A program made the position numbers and the translations under genes. The notes below the pieces were generated by a model that worked only from the letters and a program-made list of their open reading frames with translations, was not told the origin of the DNA and made no database searches. A stretch of DNA of 64,000 nt from Bacteroidales bacterium UBA1754 (GTDB lineage: Bacteria > Bacteroidota > Bacteroidia > Bacteroidales > Paludibacteraceae), in contig DCHK01000069.1 of NCBI GenBank assembly GCA_002315615.1, positions 7,962 to 71,961 on the forward strand. Reading direction: 5' to 3'. Position 1 is the stretch's first letter; each line of letters begins with the position of its first letter. Of this stretch, positions 45,211-54,815 are shown one piece after another.

Positions 45211-46386
45211 TTATTCAACATATAGCACAAGCCCTTTCAAGTATTCGCCTTCTGGGTGATAAATGTTGATAGGGTGGTCGGCTGGTTGCGAAAGTTGATG
45301 CAAAATGCGCACATTTCTTTTTGACTGTGCTGCGGCACTGAAAACTGCCAAACGAAATTGCTCTTTGTTCACTGCTTGCGAACAAGAGAAAGTGAAAAGT
45401 ATTCCGCCTGGTTTTATTTGTTCAAAGGCTTTTGCATTCAGTTTTTTGTATCCTTGCAAAGCATTGCGCAACACGTCTTTGTGTTTGGCAAATGCAGGTG
45501 GGTCAAGAATTATTAAGTCGTATTTGTCTTGTATATCGTCTAAAAACTTAAAGGCATCGGTTGTATAGGAATGATGTCTTGGGTCGTTGCCAAAATTCAT
45601 TGCAATGTTTTGGTTTACAATGTCTATCGCCTTACCAGAACTATCGACAGAATCTACACTGACTGCACCACCGCGCATTGCGTAACAAGAAAAACCGCCC
45701 GTGTAGCAAAACATATTCAATACAGATTTTCCTTTGGAATATTTTTCGAGCAGACTGCGATTTTCGCGTTGGTCAATAAAAAATCCTGTTTTTTGTCCTT
45801 TTTCCCAATCTATTACGAATTTCAGACCATTTTCTATTGCTACATTGCTGTTGTTTTTGCCAAAGAGATATTCGTTTCCGTTTTCTATTCCTGCTTTGTA
45901 GGGCAATGTAGTTTCCGATTTGTAGTAGATTGTTTTTATGCTGTCGCCAAGCACTTTGCGTATTGCTTCTGCAATTTCCTTACGCATATAGTGTATGCCT
46001 GCAGAGTGCGCTTGCATAATGGCGGTGCCATCATATATGTCAACAATGAGTCCTGGAATGGCATCGCCTTCGCCGTGAATAAGGCGAAAAGTATTGTTGT
46101 CATCGCGAAGCAATCCTAACGATTGACGAACTTCGTAGGCCTTTCGTATGCGGTTTTCCCAATAGTTTTTATCAATATTTGCGTCTTCAAAAGACAAAAT
46201 TCTGACAGCGATGCTACTGTTTTGAAAATGTCCGACGCCCATATAATTGTGTTGCGAATCGAAGACTTGCACAAGGTCGCCTTCTTCGACTTTGCCTTTT
46301 ATTTTTTTGATAGCACCAGAAAAAACCCAAGGATGAAATCTTTTCAGACTTTCTTCTTTGCCTTCTTTTAGAATAATTTCAGTCAT
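45211..46386 (-). CDS. rlmI: 23S rRNA (cytosine-C5)-methyltransferase RlmI-like
   Basis: A 391-residue protein with an N-terminal PUA domain (HPWVFSGAIKKIKGKVEEGDLVQV), a linker, and a SAM-methyltransferase domain with SVLNMFCYTGGFSCYAMRGGA, LIILDPPAFAKHKDVL and a catalytic cysteine in FTFSCSQAV. It methylates a cytosine of 23S rRNA in known members. ATG at 46386 is used rather than an in-frame TTG at 46413 inside an intergenic repeat. Confidence 0.9.
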   Translation of the reverse strand: MTEIILKEGKEESLKRFHPWVFSGAIKKIKGKVEEGDLVQVFDSQHNYMGVGHFQNSSIAVRILSFEDANIDKNYWENRIRKAYEVRQSLGLLRDDNNTFRLIHGEGDAIPGLIVDIYDGTAIMQAHSAGIHYMRKEIAEAIRKVLGDSIKTIYYKSETTLPYKAGIENGNEYLFGKNNSNVAIENGLKFVIDWEKGQKTGFFIDQRENRSLLEKYSKGKSVLNMFCYTGGFSCYAMRGGAVSVDSVDSSGKAIDIVNQNIAMNFGNDPRHHSYTTDAFKFLDDIQDKYDLIILDPPAFAKHKDVLRNALQGYKKLNAKAFEQIKPGGILFTFSCSQAVNKEQFRLAVFSAAAQSKRNVRILHQLSQPADHPINIYHPEGEYLKGLVLYVE

Positions 46387-46390
46387 AGAC

Positions 46391-46440
46391 AGAAAATGAG
46401 AGACGAGAATCAAGAAAATAGGAGCAAGAGACGATTTTGT
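46391..46440. repeat. Purine-rich degenerate repeat
   Basis: Tract of AGAGACGAGAATCAAGAAAA-type sequence between rlmI and the phosphohexomutase gene, similar to 11021-11064 and to the complement of 55757-55800. Its right part forms one arm of the terminator hairpin. Confidence 0.45.
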
Positions 46441-46454
46441 CGTTTCTCGCTCCT
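46420..46454 (-). terminator. Hairpin downstream of the phosphohexomutase gene
   Basis: AGGAGC...AGAGACGA (46420-46434) pairs with TCGTTTCT...GCTCCT (46440-46454) with few mismatches. On the minus strand a moderate U-rich tail follows; on the plus strand a T6 run follows. Confidence 0.55.
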
Positions 46455-46470
46455 TGTTTTTTGTTTACTG

Positions 46471-48207
46471 TTAAATGTTTAGTGATTTTATAACGGCTTC
46501 TACTTTTTGCTCGGCAGCTTTGCTTGCTTTTTCGTAGTCGCTCGCTTGTTTCATTTCGCCTTTCACTTCGATGTAGAACTTAATTTTTGGTTCGGTTCCC
46601 GAAGGACGTACCGAAACTTTCGTGCCATCTGCAGTGAAATATTGAAGCACATTCGATGTGTCTGGCATTTTCAAATCGCTTTCTTTGCCGTTTGCAACTT
46701 GTTTTAACGTTTTGAAGTCCTTGGCAATTGTTACTGGCGAACCTGCAATTTCTTTTGGTGGGTTTTGACGGAAATTTTCCATCATTGCTTTGATTTCTTC
46801 TGCACCACTTTTACCAGGTTTGGTTATGCTTACGGCTTTTTCCATTTGGAATCCGTAGTCCATATAAATTTGCATAAGCAATTGATAAAGAGACATTCCG
46901 TTGTCTTTTGCCCAAGCGGCAATTTCGCTGATAAGGCAGATTGATGCGGGAGAATCTTTGTCTCGAACTTTGTCGTATGGCAAGAAACCGAAAGATTCTT
47001 CGCCACCGCCGATGTATTTTTCTTTTCCTTCGAGTTCACGAATACGATATGCAATCCATTTGAAACCAGTAAATTCGTCGTAAAGTTTAATGTTGTTTTT
47101 ATCTGCTATTTCTCTGATAAGTTCTGATGTTACAATAGTTTTCACCAAGAATTCGTTGCCTTTTAGTTTGCCCAATTTTTTCATATTGGTGATGATGTAG
47201 TAGCAGAACATCATACAAGTTTGGTTGCCGTTGATGATAACCCATTTGCCCTTGTCGTCGCGACAAACAATTGCCAAGCGGTCGGCATCGGGGTCTGAAG
47301 CAATTACGAGGTCGGCATTCACTTTTGTACCGAGACTCATACCCATTGTCATTGCTTCGGAGTTTTCTGGGTTTGGCGATTTTACTGTCGAGAAATTGCC
47401 ATCAATTACCATTTGTTCTGGTACTACGTGTATGTTTTGGAATCCCCAAGAACGCAAGCAAAGAGGAATTATAACACGTCCTGTGCCGTGCAGTGGCGAG
47501 TAAACGATGTTCAAATCTTTCTGGCGAAGAATAACGTCTTGGTCAACCATTGCTTCTTTAACAGCCATCATATAATCGTAATCCATTTCGCCACCAATGA
47601 TTTCAATTAAATCTTTGTTTGGTTCAAATTTTACGTCTTCAACTTTTACTTTGTTCACTTCGTCGATAATGCCTGTGTCGTGTGGAGCAAGTACTTGTGC
47701 ACCGTCTTCCCAATATGCTTTGTATCCGTTGTATTCTTTAGGGTTGTGGCTTGCGGTGATATTTACACCCGCTTGGCAGCCAAGTTGACGTATGGCGAAA
47801 GAAATTTCTGGTGTTGGTCGTAAACTTTCAAACAAATACACTTTGATGCCATTTGCAGAGAAAATATTTGCTACAGTTTCGGCAAACAAGCGACTGTTGT
47901 TTCGGCAATCGTGACCGACAACTACGCTACATTTTTTGCCTTTAAATGCTTTGTTTATATAGTTGGCAAACCCTTGAGTTGCCATACCTACCACGTATTT
48001 GTTCATACGGTTGGTTCCTGCGCCCATTGTGCCACGCAAACCACCAGTACCAAATTCAAGCGTTCTGTAAAATGCGTCAATAAGTTCTGTTTTATCTGCA
48101 TTTTGCATCATTCGCTTTACTTCTTTCTTTGTCTCTTCGTCGAAATTGCCATTTAGCCATACGTTGGCAACTTTTTCGACTTCGGCAAGTAATTCTTTGT
48201 TTTCCAT
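46471..48207 (-). CDS. Phosphohexomutase (phosphoglucomutase/phosphomannomutase)
   Basis: A 578-residue alpha-D-phosphohexomutase that interconverts hexose 1- and 6-phosphates. EFGTGGLRGTMGAG at the N-terminus, phosphoserine Ser-153 in NITASHNPKEYNGYK, metal-binding DPDADRLAIV, sugar-binding GGGEESFGFLPYDKVRDKD and the C-terminal SVRPSGTEPKIKFYIE are all seen. It links glycogen phosphorylase (glucose 1-phosphate) to glycolysis, and fits the surrounding glycogen genes. Confidence 0.93.
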   Translation of the reverse strand: MENKELLAEVEKVANVWLNGNFDEETKKEVKRMMQNADKTELIDAFYRTLEFGTGGLRGTMGAGTNRMNKYVVGMATQGFANYINKAFKGKKCSVVVGHDCRNNSRLFAETVANIFSANGIKVYLFESLRPTPEISFAIRQLGCQAGVNITASHNPKEYNGYKAYWEDGAQVLAPHDTGIIDEVNKVKVEDVKFEPNKDLIEIIGGEMDYDYMMAVKEAMVDQDVILRQKDLNIVYSPLHGTGRVIIPLCLRSWGFQNIHVVPEQMVIDGNFSTVKSPNPENSEAMTMGMSLGTKVNADLVIASDPDADRLAIVCRDDKGKWVIINGNQTCMMFCYYIITNMKKLGKLKGNEFLVKTIVTSELIREIADKNNIKLYDEFTGFKWIAYRIRELEGKEKYIGGGEESFGFLPYDKVRDKDSPASICLISEIAAWAKDNGMSLYQLLMQIYMDYGFQMEKAVSITKPGKSGAEEIKAMMENFRQNPPKEIAGSPVTIAKDFKTLKQVANGKESDLKMPDTSNVLQYFTADGTKVSVRPSGTEPKIKFYIEVKGEMKQASDYEKASKAAEQKVEAVIKSLNI

Positions 48208-48248
48208 ATAGTTATTAGTTTTAATTTGTCAATTTTAGTTTGTATTTT

Positions 48249-48281
48249 CAAATGTAATGAAAATAAATGAAAAAAAAGCAA
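48249..48281 (-). promoter_or_regulatory. Promoter of the phosphohexomutase gene
   Basis: Minus-strand -7 TACATTTG (48249-48256) and a TTG (48279-48281) 22 bases further upstream. Confidence 0.6.
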
Positions 48282-48308
48282 TTGTTCTGTTAAAATTAGT
48301 GAGCACAA

Positions 48309-48346
48309 CAAAAAAGCCATCTGAAAAAATTCAAATGGCTTTTTAT
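48309..48346 (-). terminator. Terminator of the glycogen synthase-phosphorylase operon
   Basis: AAAAAGCCAT (48311-48320) with ATGGCTTTTT (48335-48344), an inner TGAA/TTCA stem, and on the minus strand a T6 run after the stem. It follows the phosphorylase stop by about 20 bases. Confidence 0.85.
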
Positions 48347-48367
48347 CGTAGTATGTATTTCTAAAAA

Positions 48368-50926
48368 TTAGAACCAGCGTACATAGCAGAAATCTTGTTT
48401 GTGTGGAAGATCTGCGTTTTTAGGCAAAATACGGAATGCGTATTTGTATTGTCCTGCAACATCGCAAGAATCTTCGAGAGAGAAGGTAAGTTTTGAACCT
48501 TCTGTTTTGTCAAGTTTCCAAGGAATAATGTTGTTTAATGTCGTTTTACCTTGTTCGTCGGTAGTGGTTACTACAGACTCAACAGAAATAGAATCGGCAG
48601 GCATATTCTTGGCATCAATAACAACTTGAAGACTTATTAACTCGCTGATTTTGTTAGAAGTTGGAATTTTGTTTTCAAAAGAAACAATTTCAATTTGCTC
48701 CCAATTTGCTGCGAAAGTTTCTTTCCAGTTAGCGATTTCAATTGCTTTTGCATAGTTGTTTGCGTTCAATTTCTTCGAACGTGCACCAAGTTTAGAATAG
48801 AAACGTTCGATATAGTCATCCAACATACGTTTTGTAGTGTAATGTGGAGTGATTTGTGCAAATGAATTTTTGATGTATTGTACCCACTCAGGAGAGAATC
48901 CTTTTGTGTTTTTAGCGTAATACAAAGGAATAATTTGGTTTTCGAGCATACTGTAGATAGTAGCGGCATCCAATTGGTCTTGGTAACCTTGGTCTGCGTA
49001 TGTACGTTTTTCAGTCAATGCCCAACCTGCTTCTTTGCGGTAACCTTCGTACCACCATCCATCAAGCACAGAGAAGTTCAATGTACCATTCATCAATGCT
49101 TTTTCGCCAGAAGTACCAGATGCTTCGAGTGGACGAGTAGGAGTGTTCAACCAAATATCCACACCAGAAATCAATCGTTTTGCCAATTTCATATCGTAGT
49201 TTTCCAAGAAAAGAACTTTACCTACAAACTGTGGCATACGAGAAATTTCGATGATACGTTTGATAAGACCTTTACCACCACCATCTGCTGGGTGTGCTTT
49301 ACCAGTGAAGATGAATTGAATTGGGCGATCTGGGTTGTTGACGATTTTTTCCAAACGAGCCAAATCTGTAAACAAAAGGTGTGCACGTTTGTATGTTGCA
49401 AAACGACGTCCGAAACCGATTGTCAAAGCATTAGGGTTGATTTTTTCAAGAATAGAAACTACTTGAGCAGGATTTCCTTGATTCTTCAACCAATTTTCTT
49501 TGAAATTGATGCGGATATAATCAATCAATTTATTTTTCAATTGAGATTTGATTGCCCAAATTTTTTCGTCGGTAACTTTGTAGATGTCTTCCCAAATTTT
49601 TTCGTTAGATTGGTCTGACATAAATTTGGCATCGAAAGATTTTTTGTAAAGTTCTTTCCACTCGCTTGCAGCCCAAGTTGGCATATGAACACCATTTGTT
49701 ACATAACCTACGTGAGATTCTTCAGCGAAAAGTCCTTGCCAAATACCTTGGAACATATTTTGTGATACTTTTCCGTGCAACCAGCTAACGCCGTTCACTT
49801 CTTGAGACATATTACAAGCGAAAACACTCATTGAGAATTTTTCTTGTTTGTTTCCTGGTATATAACGTCCAAGATCCATCAATTCGTCCCAAGAAATTTG
49901 CATTTGTGCAGGATATTTGTTCATATATTTGTAGAACAAACCTTCGTCGAAACTATCGTGACCAGCAGGAACTGGCGTGTGAGTAGTGTAAAGCGAAGAA
50001 GCACGAATCACTTCTTTTGCTTGGTTGAATGTCAATTTTGTAGAAGCCATCAAATCGCACATACGTTGGATATTGATGAATGCTGCGTGACCTTCGTTGC
50101 AGTGATAAACATCTTTTTTGATTCCTAATTTGTTCAAAGCCAAAATACCACCGATACCCAACATAATTTCTTGTTTGATACGGTTTTCCCAGTCGCCACC
50201 ATAAAGTTGGTGAGTGATGAAACGGTCGGCTTCGCTATTGCGTTCGTTTTCGGTATCGAGCAAATAAAGAGCGATACGACCAACGGCAACTTTCCAAAGA
50301 TTTGCGTAAACAATGCGATCTTCGTATGGAACTTCAACTTGCAAAGCAGAACCATCGGCATTCATAACTTGCTCGATAGGAAGCGAATGGAATTGTTGTT
50401 TGTCGTAAACTGCAATTTGGTCGCCGTCCATAGAGAGTGCTTGTGTGAAGTATCCGTAACTATAAAGGAAACCAACTGCAACCATATCTACATTGCAGTC
50501 GCTGGCTTCTTTCAAATAGTCACCAGCCAATACGCCGAGACCACCAGAATAGATTTTCAAAATGTCGGTCAAACCATATTCCATACTGAAGTATGCAACA
50601 GAAGTTTTGCTTGCATCTGGTTTTTCGTCCATATATTTTCTAAAGTCTGAGTAAACTTTTTCAAGTTTTTTCAAGAATTCAGTGTCTTTAGAAACTTCTT
50701 CCAATTTGTTGTAGGAAATTTTTTGCAAGAAAAGAACAGGGTTTTCTCCACAAGCAATGTATTTCTCGTTGTCGATAGAACGGAACAAATCTTGTGCTTC
50801 TTCATTCCAAACCCACCATAGGTTTTTCGACAATTCTAATAATTTTGTTAATCCAGCAGGAACAACAGAGCCAATGGTAACTTCGCGCCAATTTGGCTGA
50901 TTTGATGAGCATGCGTTGATTCTCAT
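48368..50926 (-). CDS. glgP: Alpha-glucan (glycogen) phosphorylase
   Basis: An 852-residue GT35 enzyme that releases glucose 1-phosphate from glycogen using PLP. The N-terminal DUF3417 domain is recognisable ([23 protein letters not shown]). Later motifs are [35 protein letters not shown], and the PLP-lysine block [27 protein letters not shown]. The layout is of the Thermus/Bacteroidota type. A short C-terminal beta domain follows (about 740-852). It lies 15 bases after the synthase gene and is read in the same transcript. Confidence 0.94.
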   Translation of the reverse strand: MRINACSSNQPNWREVTIGSVVPAGLTKLLELSKNLWWVWNEEAQDLFRSIDNEKYIACGENPVLFLQKISYNKLEEVSKDTEFLKKLEKVYSDFRKYMDEKPDASKTSVAYFSMEYGLTDILKIYSGGLGVLAGDYLKEASDCNVDMVAVGFLYSYGYFTQALSMDGDQIAVYDKQQFHSLPIEQVMNADGSALQVEVPYEDRIVYANLWKVAVGRIALYLLDTENERNSEADRFITHQLYGGDWENRIKQEIMLGIGGILALNKLGIKKDVYHCNEGHAAFINIQRMCDLMASTKLTFNQAKEVIRASSLYTTHTPVPAGHDSFDEGLFYKYMNKYPAQMQISWDELMDLGRYIPGNKQEKFSMSVFACNMSQEVNGVSWLHGKVSQNMFQGIWQGLFAEESHVGYVTNGVHMPTWAASEWKELYKKSFDAKFMSDQSNEKIWEDIYKVTDEKIWAIKSQLKNKLIDYIRINFKENWLKNQGNPAQVVSILEKINPNALTIGFGRRFATYKRAHLLFTDLARLEKIVNNPDRPIQFIFTGKAHPADGGGKGLIKRIIEISRMPQFVGKVLFLENYDMKLAKRLISGVDIWLNTPTRPLEASGTSGEKALMNGTLNFSVLDGWWYEGYRKEAGWALTEKRTYADQGYQDQLDAATIYSMLENQIIPLYYAKNTKGFSPEWVQYIKNSFAQITPHYTTKRMLDDYIERFYSKLGARSKKLNANNYAKAIEIANWKETFAANWEQIEIVSFENKIPTSNKISELISLQVVIDAKNMPADSISVESVVTTTDEQGKTTLNNIIPWKLDKTEGSKLTFSLEDSCDVAGQYKYAFRILPKNADLPHKQDFCYVRWF

Positions 50927-50941
50927 AATTTGTTAATTTAA

Positions 50942-52594
50942 TTAGTTTTTATTTTGTTTATTATTTGATAATGCAATATGATATGCCTCTTTGTAATATT
51001 GAATAAAGTTTGCCCAAAGCGCACTTTGTGCAAACTTGTTTACGCGTTTACAGGTGGCTTTAAGTTTAGTGTGGTTTAGGTGGCAAAAATTATAAACTTC
51101 GCCTTCCATTTCGCGAACCACTTCGTCGTAGTTGTTGTCGGTACGATGTGCAACCACTACACCATTTTCGATACCGAGACTTTCTGAATTTTCTTTCACC
51201 CAAAGTCCAAAACCAGACAAGTCGGTCGTTATAGTAGGTATTGAAAAAGCAGCACTTTCGAGTGGTGTATATCCCCAAGGCTCGTAATACGAAGGGAAAA
51301 TTGTAAGGTCAAAACCTATAAGCAAATTGTAATAATTCAAATTGAAGACTTGGTCTTTTCCGTCGAGGTACGAAGGAACGAAGATGAATTTTACACGTTG
51401 ATCGGGTTTGTTCAACTTTGGAATGGACATCAACTGATTGCTGACAGGATCTTGGTCGGGATAATAAAGTTCGTGTGTGCAAAAAGAGTCTTTAACTTTA
51501 ACGTCACTATAAGGATCTTGCAATTTTTGCACTAAATCCAACCTTGGTCCCATTGCGTAACCCGGAACCATAATGAACGCTATCACTTCTTTTGGCAAAT
51601 CGGTGCGCTTGTTCAGTAGTTTCATTGTGTCAATAAAGGCATTGATACCTTTATTTTTATATTCGTATCTGCCACTTGTGGCAATGAATATAGTATTGTC
51701 TGTGTCAATTTCTTCTTTCAAAATCACTTCGGCTACACTCGTGAGTTTTTTGCGTGCATCGCGACGCATCAGTCTGTAGTGCATTGTTTGCGGAATGAAA
51801 TCGTTGTCGAAACCATTTGGCAATACTTTGTCAATTTTGCGTTCTAAAAGTTGTTCGCACTCCATAGCCGTGATGTCGCTCACAGTGGTGAAGCAATCTG
51901 CGTTTTGTGCAGAGGCATATTCTACCGAAAATTTTGATTGCAAATTCAGCTCTTCTGACATTTGTTTGCCGTTGAATCCTGCAAGGTGCGAGTAGAGTGG
52001 TTTTTCGTGTTCTGCAATGGAACGACCAACAGCGGTGGCGTGTGTTGTGAAAATTGTTGCCGCTTCGGGGAAATAGTGTTTCAAATAAAGTTCGCCGAAA
52101 CCGGTTTGCCATTCGTTAAAATGAGCGATTATGTTTTTGTCTTCTATGTGGTGGTATCTGCAATAATGCTCAATTACCATACCAGCAGCATATCCAAAAA
52201 TTGAACTATCATCGTAATCGCCATATCCGTGTAGAGAATCTACGCCAAATAATTCCCAAAATTTTCCGTAGATTTCGTTTTTCTTTTCAAAAATAGGTTT
52301 GTAGTCGATAAGAATTGCAGAAGGGTGTCCGTGTGTTGCCCAAGTGCCGATTTCTATTTTTAATCCTAAGTCATTTTTTACTGCTTTTCGCCATTCATTC
52401 AGTGCGCTACTATTTTTCGAAAAATATTGTTCCGAAGTTGAGCCTAAATTTGGTCCAATAAAAAATAAACGTCCTTTGTATTCGCTGTTAAGTACTCTTG
52501 CTCTTGATGACAATACTGTGTATATGCCACCTACTTTATTGCATACTTCCCAACTTGCTTCGAAAATATAGTCGGGGGTTAGTAACTCTTTCAT
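50942..52594 (-). CDS. Glycogen synthase, GT3 (eukaryotic-like) type
   Basis: A 550-residue GT3 enzyme elongating glycogen. FEASWEVCNKVGGIYTVLSSRARVL at the N-terminus, HFNEWQTGFGELYLK, TTHATAVGRSIAEHEKPLYSHLAGF, VLPNGFDNDFIP and PSYYEPWGYTPLESAAFSIPTITTDLSGFGLWVKE near the C-terminus are typical of GT3 and absent from bacterial GT5 GlgA. GT3 enzymes use UDP-glucose in eukaryotes; donor here is not certain. The first gene of a synthase-phosphorylase operon. Confidence 0.93.
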   Translation of the reverse strand: MKELLTPDYIFEASWEVCNKVGGIYTVLSSRARVLNSEYKGRLFFIGPNLGSTSEQYFSKNSSALNEWRKAVKNDLGLKIEIGTWATHGHPSAILIDYKPIFEKKNEIYGKFWELFGVDSLHGYGDYDDSSIFGYAAGMVIEHYCRYHHIEDKNIIAHFNEWQTGFGELYLKHYFPEAATIFTTHATAVGRSIAEHEKPLYSHLAGFNGKQMSEELNLQSKFSVEYASAQNADCFTTVSDITAMECEQLLERKIDKVLPNGFDNDFIPQTMHYRLMRRDARKKLTSVAEVILKEEIDTDNTIFIATSGRYEYKNKGINAFIDTMKLLNKRTDLPKEVIAFIMVPGYAMGPRLDLVQKLQDPYSDVKVKDSFCTHELYYPDQDPVSNQLMSIPKLNKPDQRVKFIFVPSYLDGKDQVFNLNYYNLLIGFDLTIFPSYYEPWGYTPLESAAFSIPTITTDLSGFGLWVKENSESLGIENGVVVAHRTDNNYDEVVREMEGEVYNFCHLNHTKLKATCKRVNKFAQSALWANFIQYYKEAYHIALSNNKQNKN

Positions 52595-52621
52595 TCGTGT
52601 AGTCTATCTTAAAAATATTTA

Positions 52622-52629
52622 CAAAAATA
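52622..52629 (-). promoter_or_regulatory. Possible -7 element for glycogen synthase
   Basis: Minus-strand TATTTTTG, 28 bases before the ATG. No clear -33 element. Confidence 0.45.
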
Positions 52630-52673
52630 AACTAAAGAGAATAAATGTAGTGTTAATAAAAACGCTATAATAT

Positions 52674-52698
52674 TTAAAAGATGTTAATTTTAACATAT
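52674..52698 (-). terminator. Weak terminator after the M3 peptidase gene
   Basis: Palindrome ATGTTAA (52681-52687), 2-base loop, TTAACAT (52690-52696), with T-rich sequence on both sides. AT-only stem, so low confidence. Confidence 0.4.
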
Positions 52699-52702
52699 TT
52701 TT

Positions 52703-54811
52703 TTATCTAATATTTTCTATTAACATTTGAGGGTTTGGTTTGTGACCTCTGAAGTTGATATACATCTGCATTGGGTTTTGTGTGTTGCCTTTTTCCAATA
52801 TATTTTTGCGATAAGATTCGGCAATTTCTTTATTGAAGATGTTGCCACTATGTTTGAAATACTTAAAACAATCGGCAGACAATACGCGCGACCAAATGTA
52901 ACTGTAATATGCTGCTTCGTAGCCGAATGCAAAACTATGGTTGAAGTGTGCAGTGCGATAACGTGGCGCAATCATTTCGGGCATACAAATTGTTGTCAAA
53001 TAGTGTTCTTCAAGTTTTTGGATGTCGCGGTCGGTTTCTTTATTTTCTATGCAGTGCAAATTCAAGTCGATATACGTTGCAGCCAAAAGTTCAACTGTTT
53101 CAAAACCTTGGTTGAATTTCTTGCTTTTTTGAATTTGCGTGATGAGCGAGTCGGGCATTACTTCATTAGTTTTGTAATGTTTTGCGTAAAGTTTAAGCAT
53201 TGCAGGTTCGGTTGCCCAGTTTTCGAGTAATTGCGATGGCATTTCCACAAAATCTGAAGGTGTATTTACACCTGACGTTGAAGGATATGTGCATTGCGAA
53301 AACAGGCTATTCATTGCGTGTCCAAACTCGTGAAACAGCGTTTCTACTTCATCAATGCTCAGTAACGATGGTTTTTCGTTTGTCGGTCGTGTGAAGTTGG
53401 CCACGTTTATCACTATCGGACGGTGGTCTGTTCCGTTTTCTTTGTATTGGCAAGAAAGTTCGTCCATCCAAGCGCCCGAGCGTTTTCCATCGCGTGGAAA
53501 ATAATCTGTGTAAAGAACGCCTAATTCTTTTCCGTTGTTGTCGTAAACTGCGTACACTTTTACATCATTATTATATACTTTCACATTTTGCATTTCTTTG
53601 AAATTTACGTTCCAAAGTTTTTTTGCTAAAAGGAAAGCACCTTCTCTCACATTGTCGAGCGAGAGGTATTGCTGTATTTCTGTTTCGTCGAGGCGATATT
53701 TTGACTGACGCAGTTTTTCGGCATAATACCACCAGTCCCACGCTTGTAGTTCAAAGTCGTTACCTTCGTCATCAATAATCTCTTGCAAATCTTTTGCTTC
53801 GGAAATGGCTTTTTTTCGTGCAACGCGCCAAATTTCGTCAAGTAGGGCATAGACGTTTTGCGTGTTTTCTGCCATATTGTTGTCGAGTACAAAGTCTGCG
53901 TATGTGTTGTAACCTAACAGTTTGGCTTTGTCGATACGCAAATTCAAAATGTTATTTACGATTGTTTTGTTTTTGCTTGTGCCTCGGTTGTAATATGCTT
54001 CATAAAGTTTTTTTCGTAAATCTCGGTTCTTGGCGTATTGCATAAAAGGAATGAAACTTGATTTTTGCATTGTGAAAACCCATTTTCCTTTCATTCCTGC
54101 TTTTTCGGCATCGGCGGCAGCCAAATCAATGATGTTTTGAGGGATGCCGTCTAAATCTGTTTTATTTTCAATAACTAATTTATAATCATTAATTTCTGCG
54201 AGAAGATTTTTTGAAAATTGCACTTGCATAAAACTGATTTGTTTCTCAATTTCAGCCAATTGTTTTTTTTGCTCAGCATTGAGTGCCGCACCATTTCTGA
54301 CGAAGTTTTTGTAATATTTTTCCAATAAATATTGTTGTTCATCGGTCAGTGTTGTGTCTTTTTTGTTACGAATTACTTCTATGCGATGAAATAATTTGTC
54401 GTTTGTGTAAATTTCAGATTCGTGTTCGGTTATTTTTGGGAGCAGAATTTCCGCCACACTGTCGAGTTGGTCATTCGTATCTGCAAAATAAAGTGTGTTG
54501 AATATTCTCACTGTGCGGTCGAGTGTTTTTCCGCTAAACTCGATTGCTTCAATAGTATTTTCGAAAGTTGGCAACGCTTTATTTTCGGCAATTTTTGCAA
54601 TCTCTTCGTTGTGTAACTGAATGAGTTTTTGAACTGATGGCAAAAAGACTTCGGGTTGAATGTTCGTAAAATCGGGTAAATCGTCGTACGAGAATTGCGA
54701 CAAATCAACATCCACAGGCGTTTCTGTGTTTTGTTGTTGCTTTGAAGTGCAAGAAAGCATAATTGCAAAAGTTAATAATATGTAAAATAGTTTTTTCAAA
54801 GTGTAACGCAC
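52703..54811 (-). CDS. M3-family lipoprotein peptidase (Dcp/oligopeptidase type)
   Basis: A 702-residue zinc peptidase. The N-terminus ends in lipobox IMLSC, so it is probably membrane-anchored. Zinc site HEFGH (about residues 494-498, VETLFHEFGHAMNSL) and the downstream Glu helix; C-terminal FNHSFAFGYEAAYYSYIWSRVL, where the Tyr/His substrate residues of the M3 family are found. It cleaves oligopeptides, likely as peptidyl-dipeptidase. No ATG fits: the start is GTG at 54811, or TTG at 54799, which gives a classic MKKLFYILL signal. It follows ribF by 4 bases. Confidence 0.9.
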   Translation of the reverse strand: MRYTLKKLFYILLTFAIMLSCTSKQQQNTETPVDVDLSQFSYDDLPDFTNIQPEVFLPSVQKLIQLHNEEIAKIAENKALPTFENTIEAIEFSGKTLDRTVRIFNTLYFADTNDQLDSVAEILLPKITEHESEIYTNDKLFHRIEVIRNKKDTTLTDEQQYLLEKYYKNFVRNGAALNAEQKKQLAEIEKQISFMQVQFSKNLLAEINDYKLVIENKTDLDGIPQNIIDLAAADAEKAGMKGKWVFTMQKSSFIPFMQYAKNRDLRKKLYEAYYNRGTSKNKTIVNNILNLRIDKAKLLGYNTYADFVLDNNMAENTQNVYALLDEIWRVARKKAISEAKDLQEIIDDEGNDFELQAWDWWYYAEKLRQSKYRLDETEIQQYLSLDNVREGAFLLAKKLWNVNFKEMQNVKVYNNDVKVYAVYDNNGKELGVLYTDYFPRDGKRSGAWMDELSCQYKENGTDHRPIVINVANFTRPTNEKPSLLSIDEVETLFHEFGHAMNSLFSQCTYPSTSGVNTPSDFVEMPSQLLENWATEPAMLKLYAKHYKTNEVMPDSLITQIQKSKKFNQGFETVELLAATYIDLNLHCIENKETDRDIQKLEEHYLTTICMPEMIAPRYRTAHFNHSFAFGYEAAYYSYIWSRVLSADCFKYFKHSGNIFNKEIAESYRKNILEKGNTQNPMQMYINFRGHKPNPQMLIENIR

Positions 54812-54815
54812 TAAA

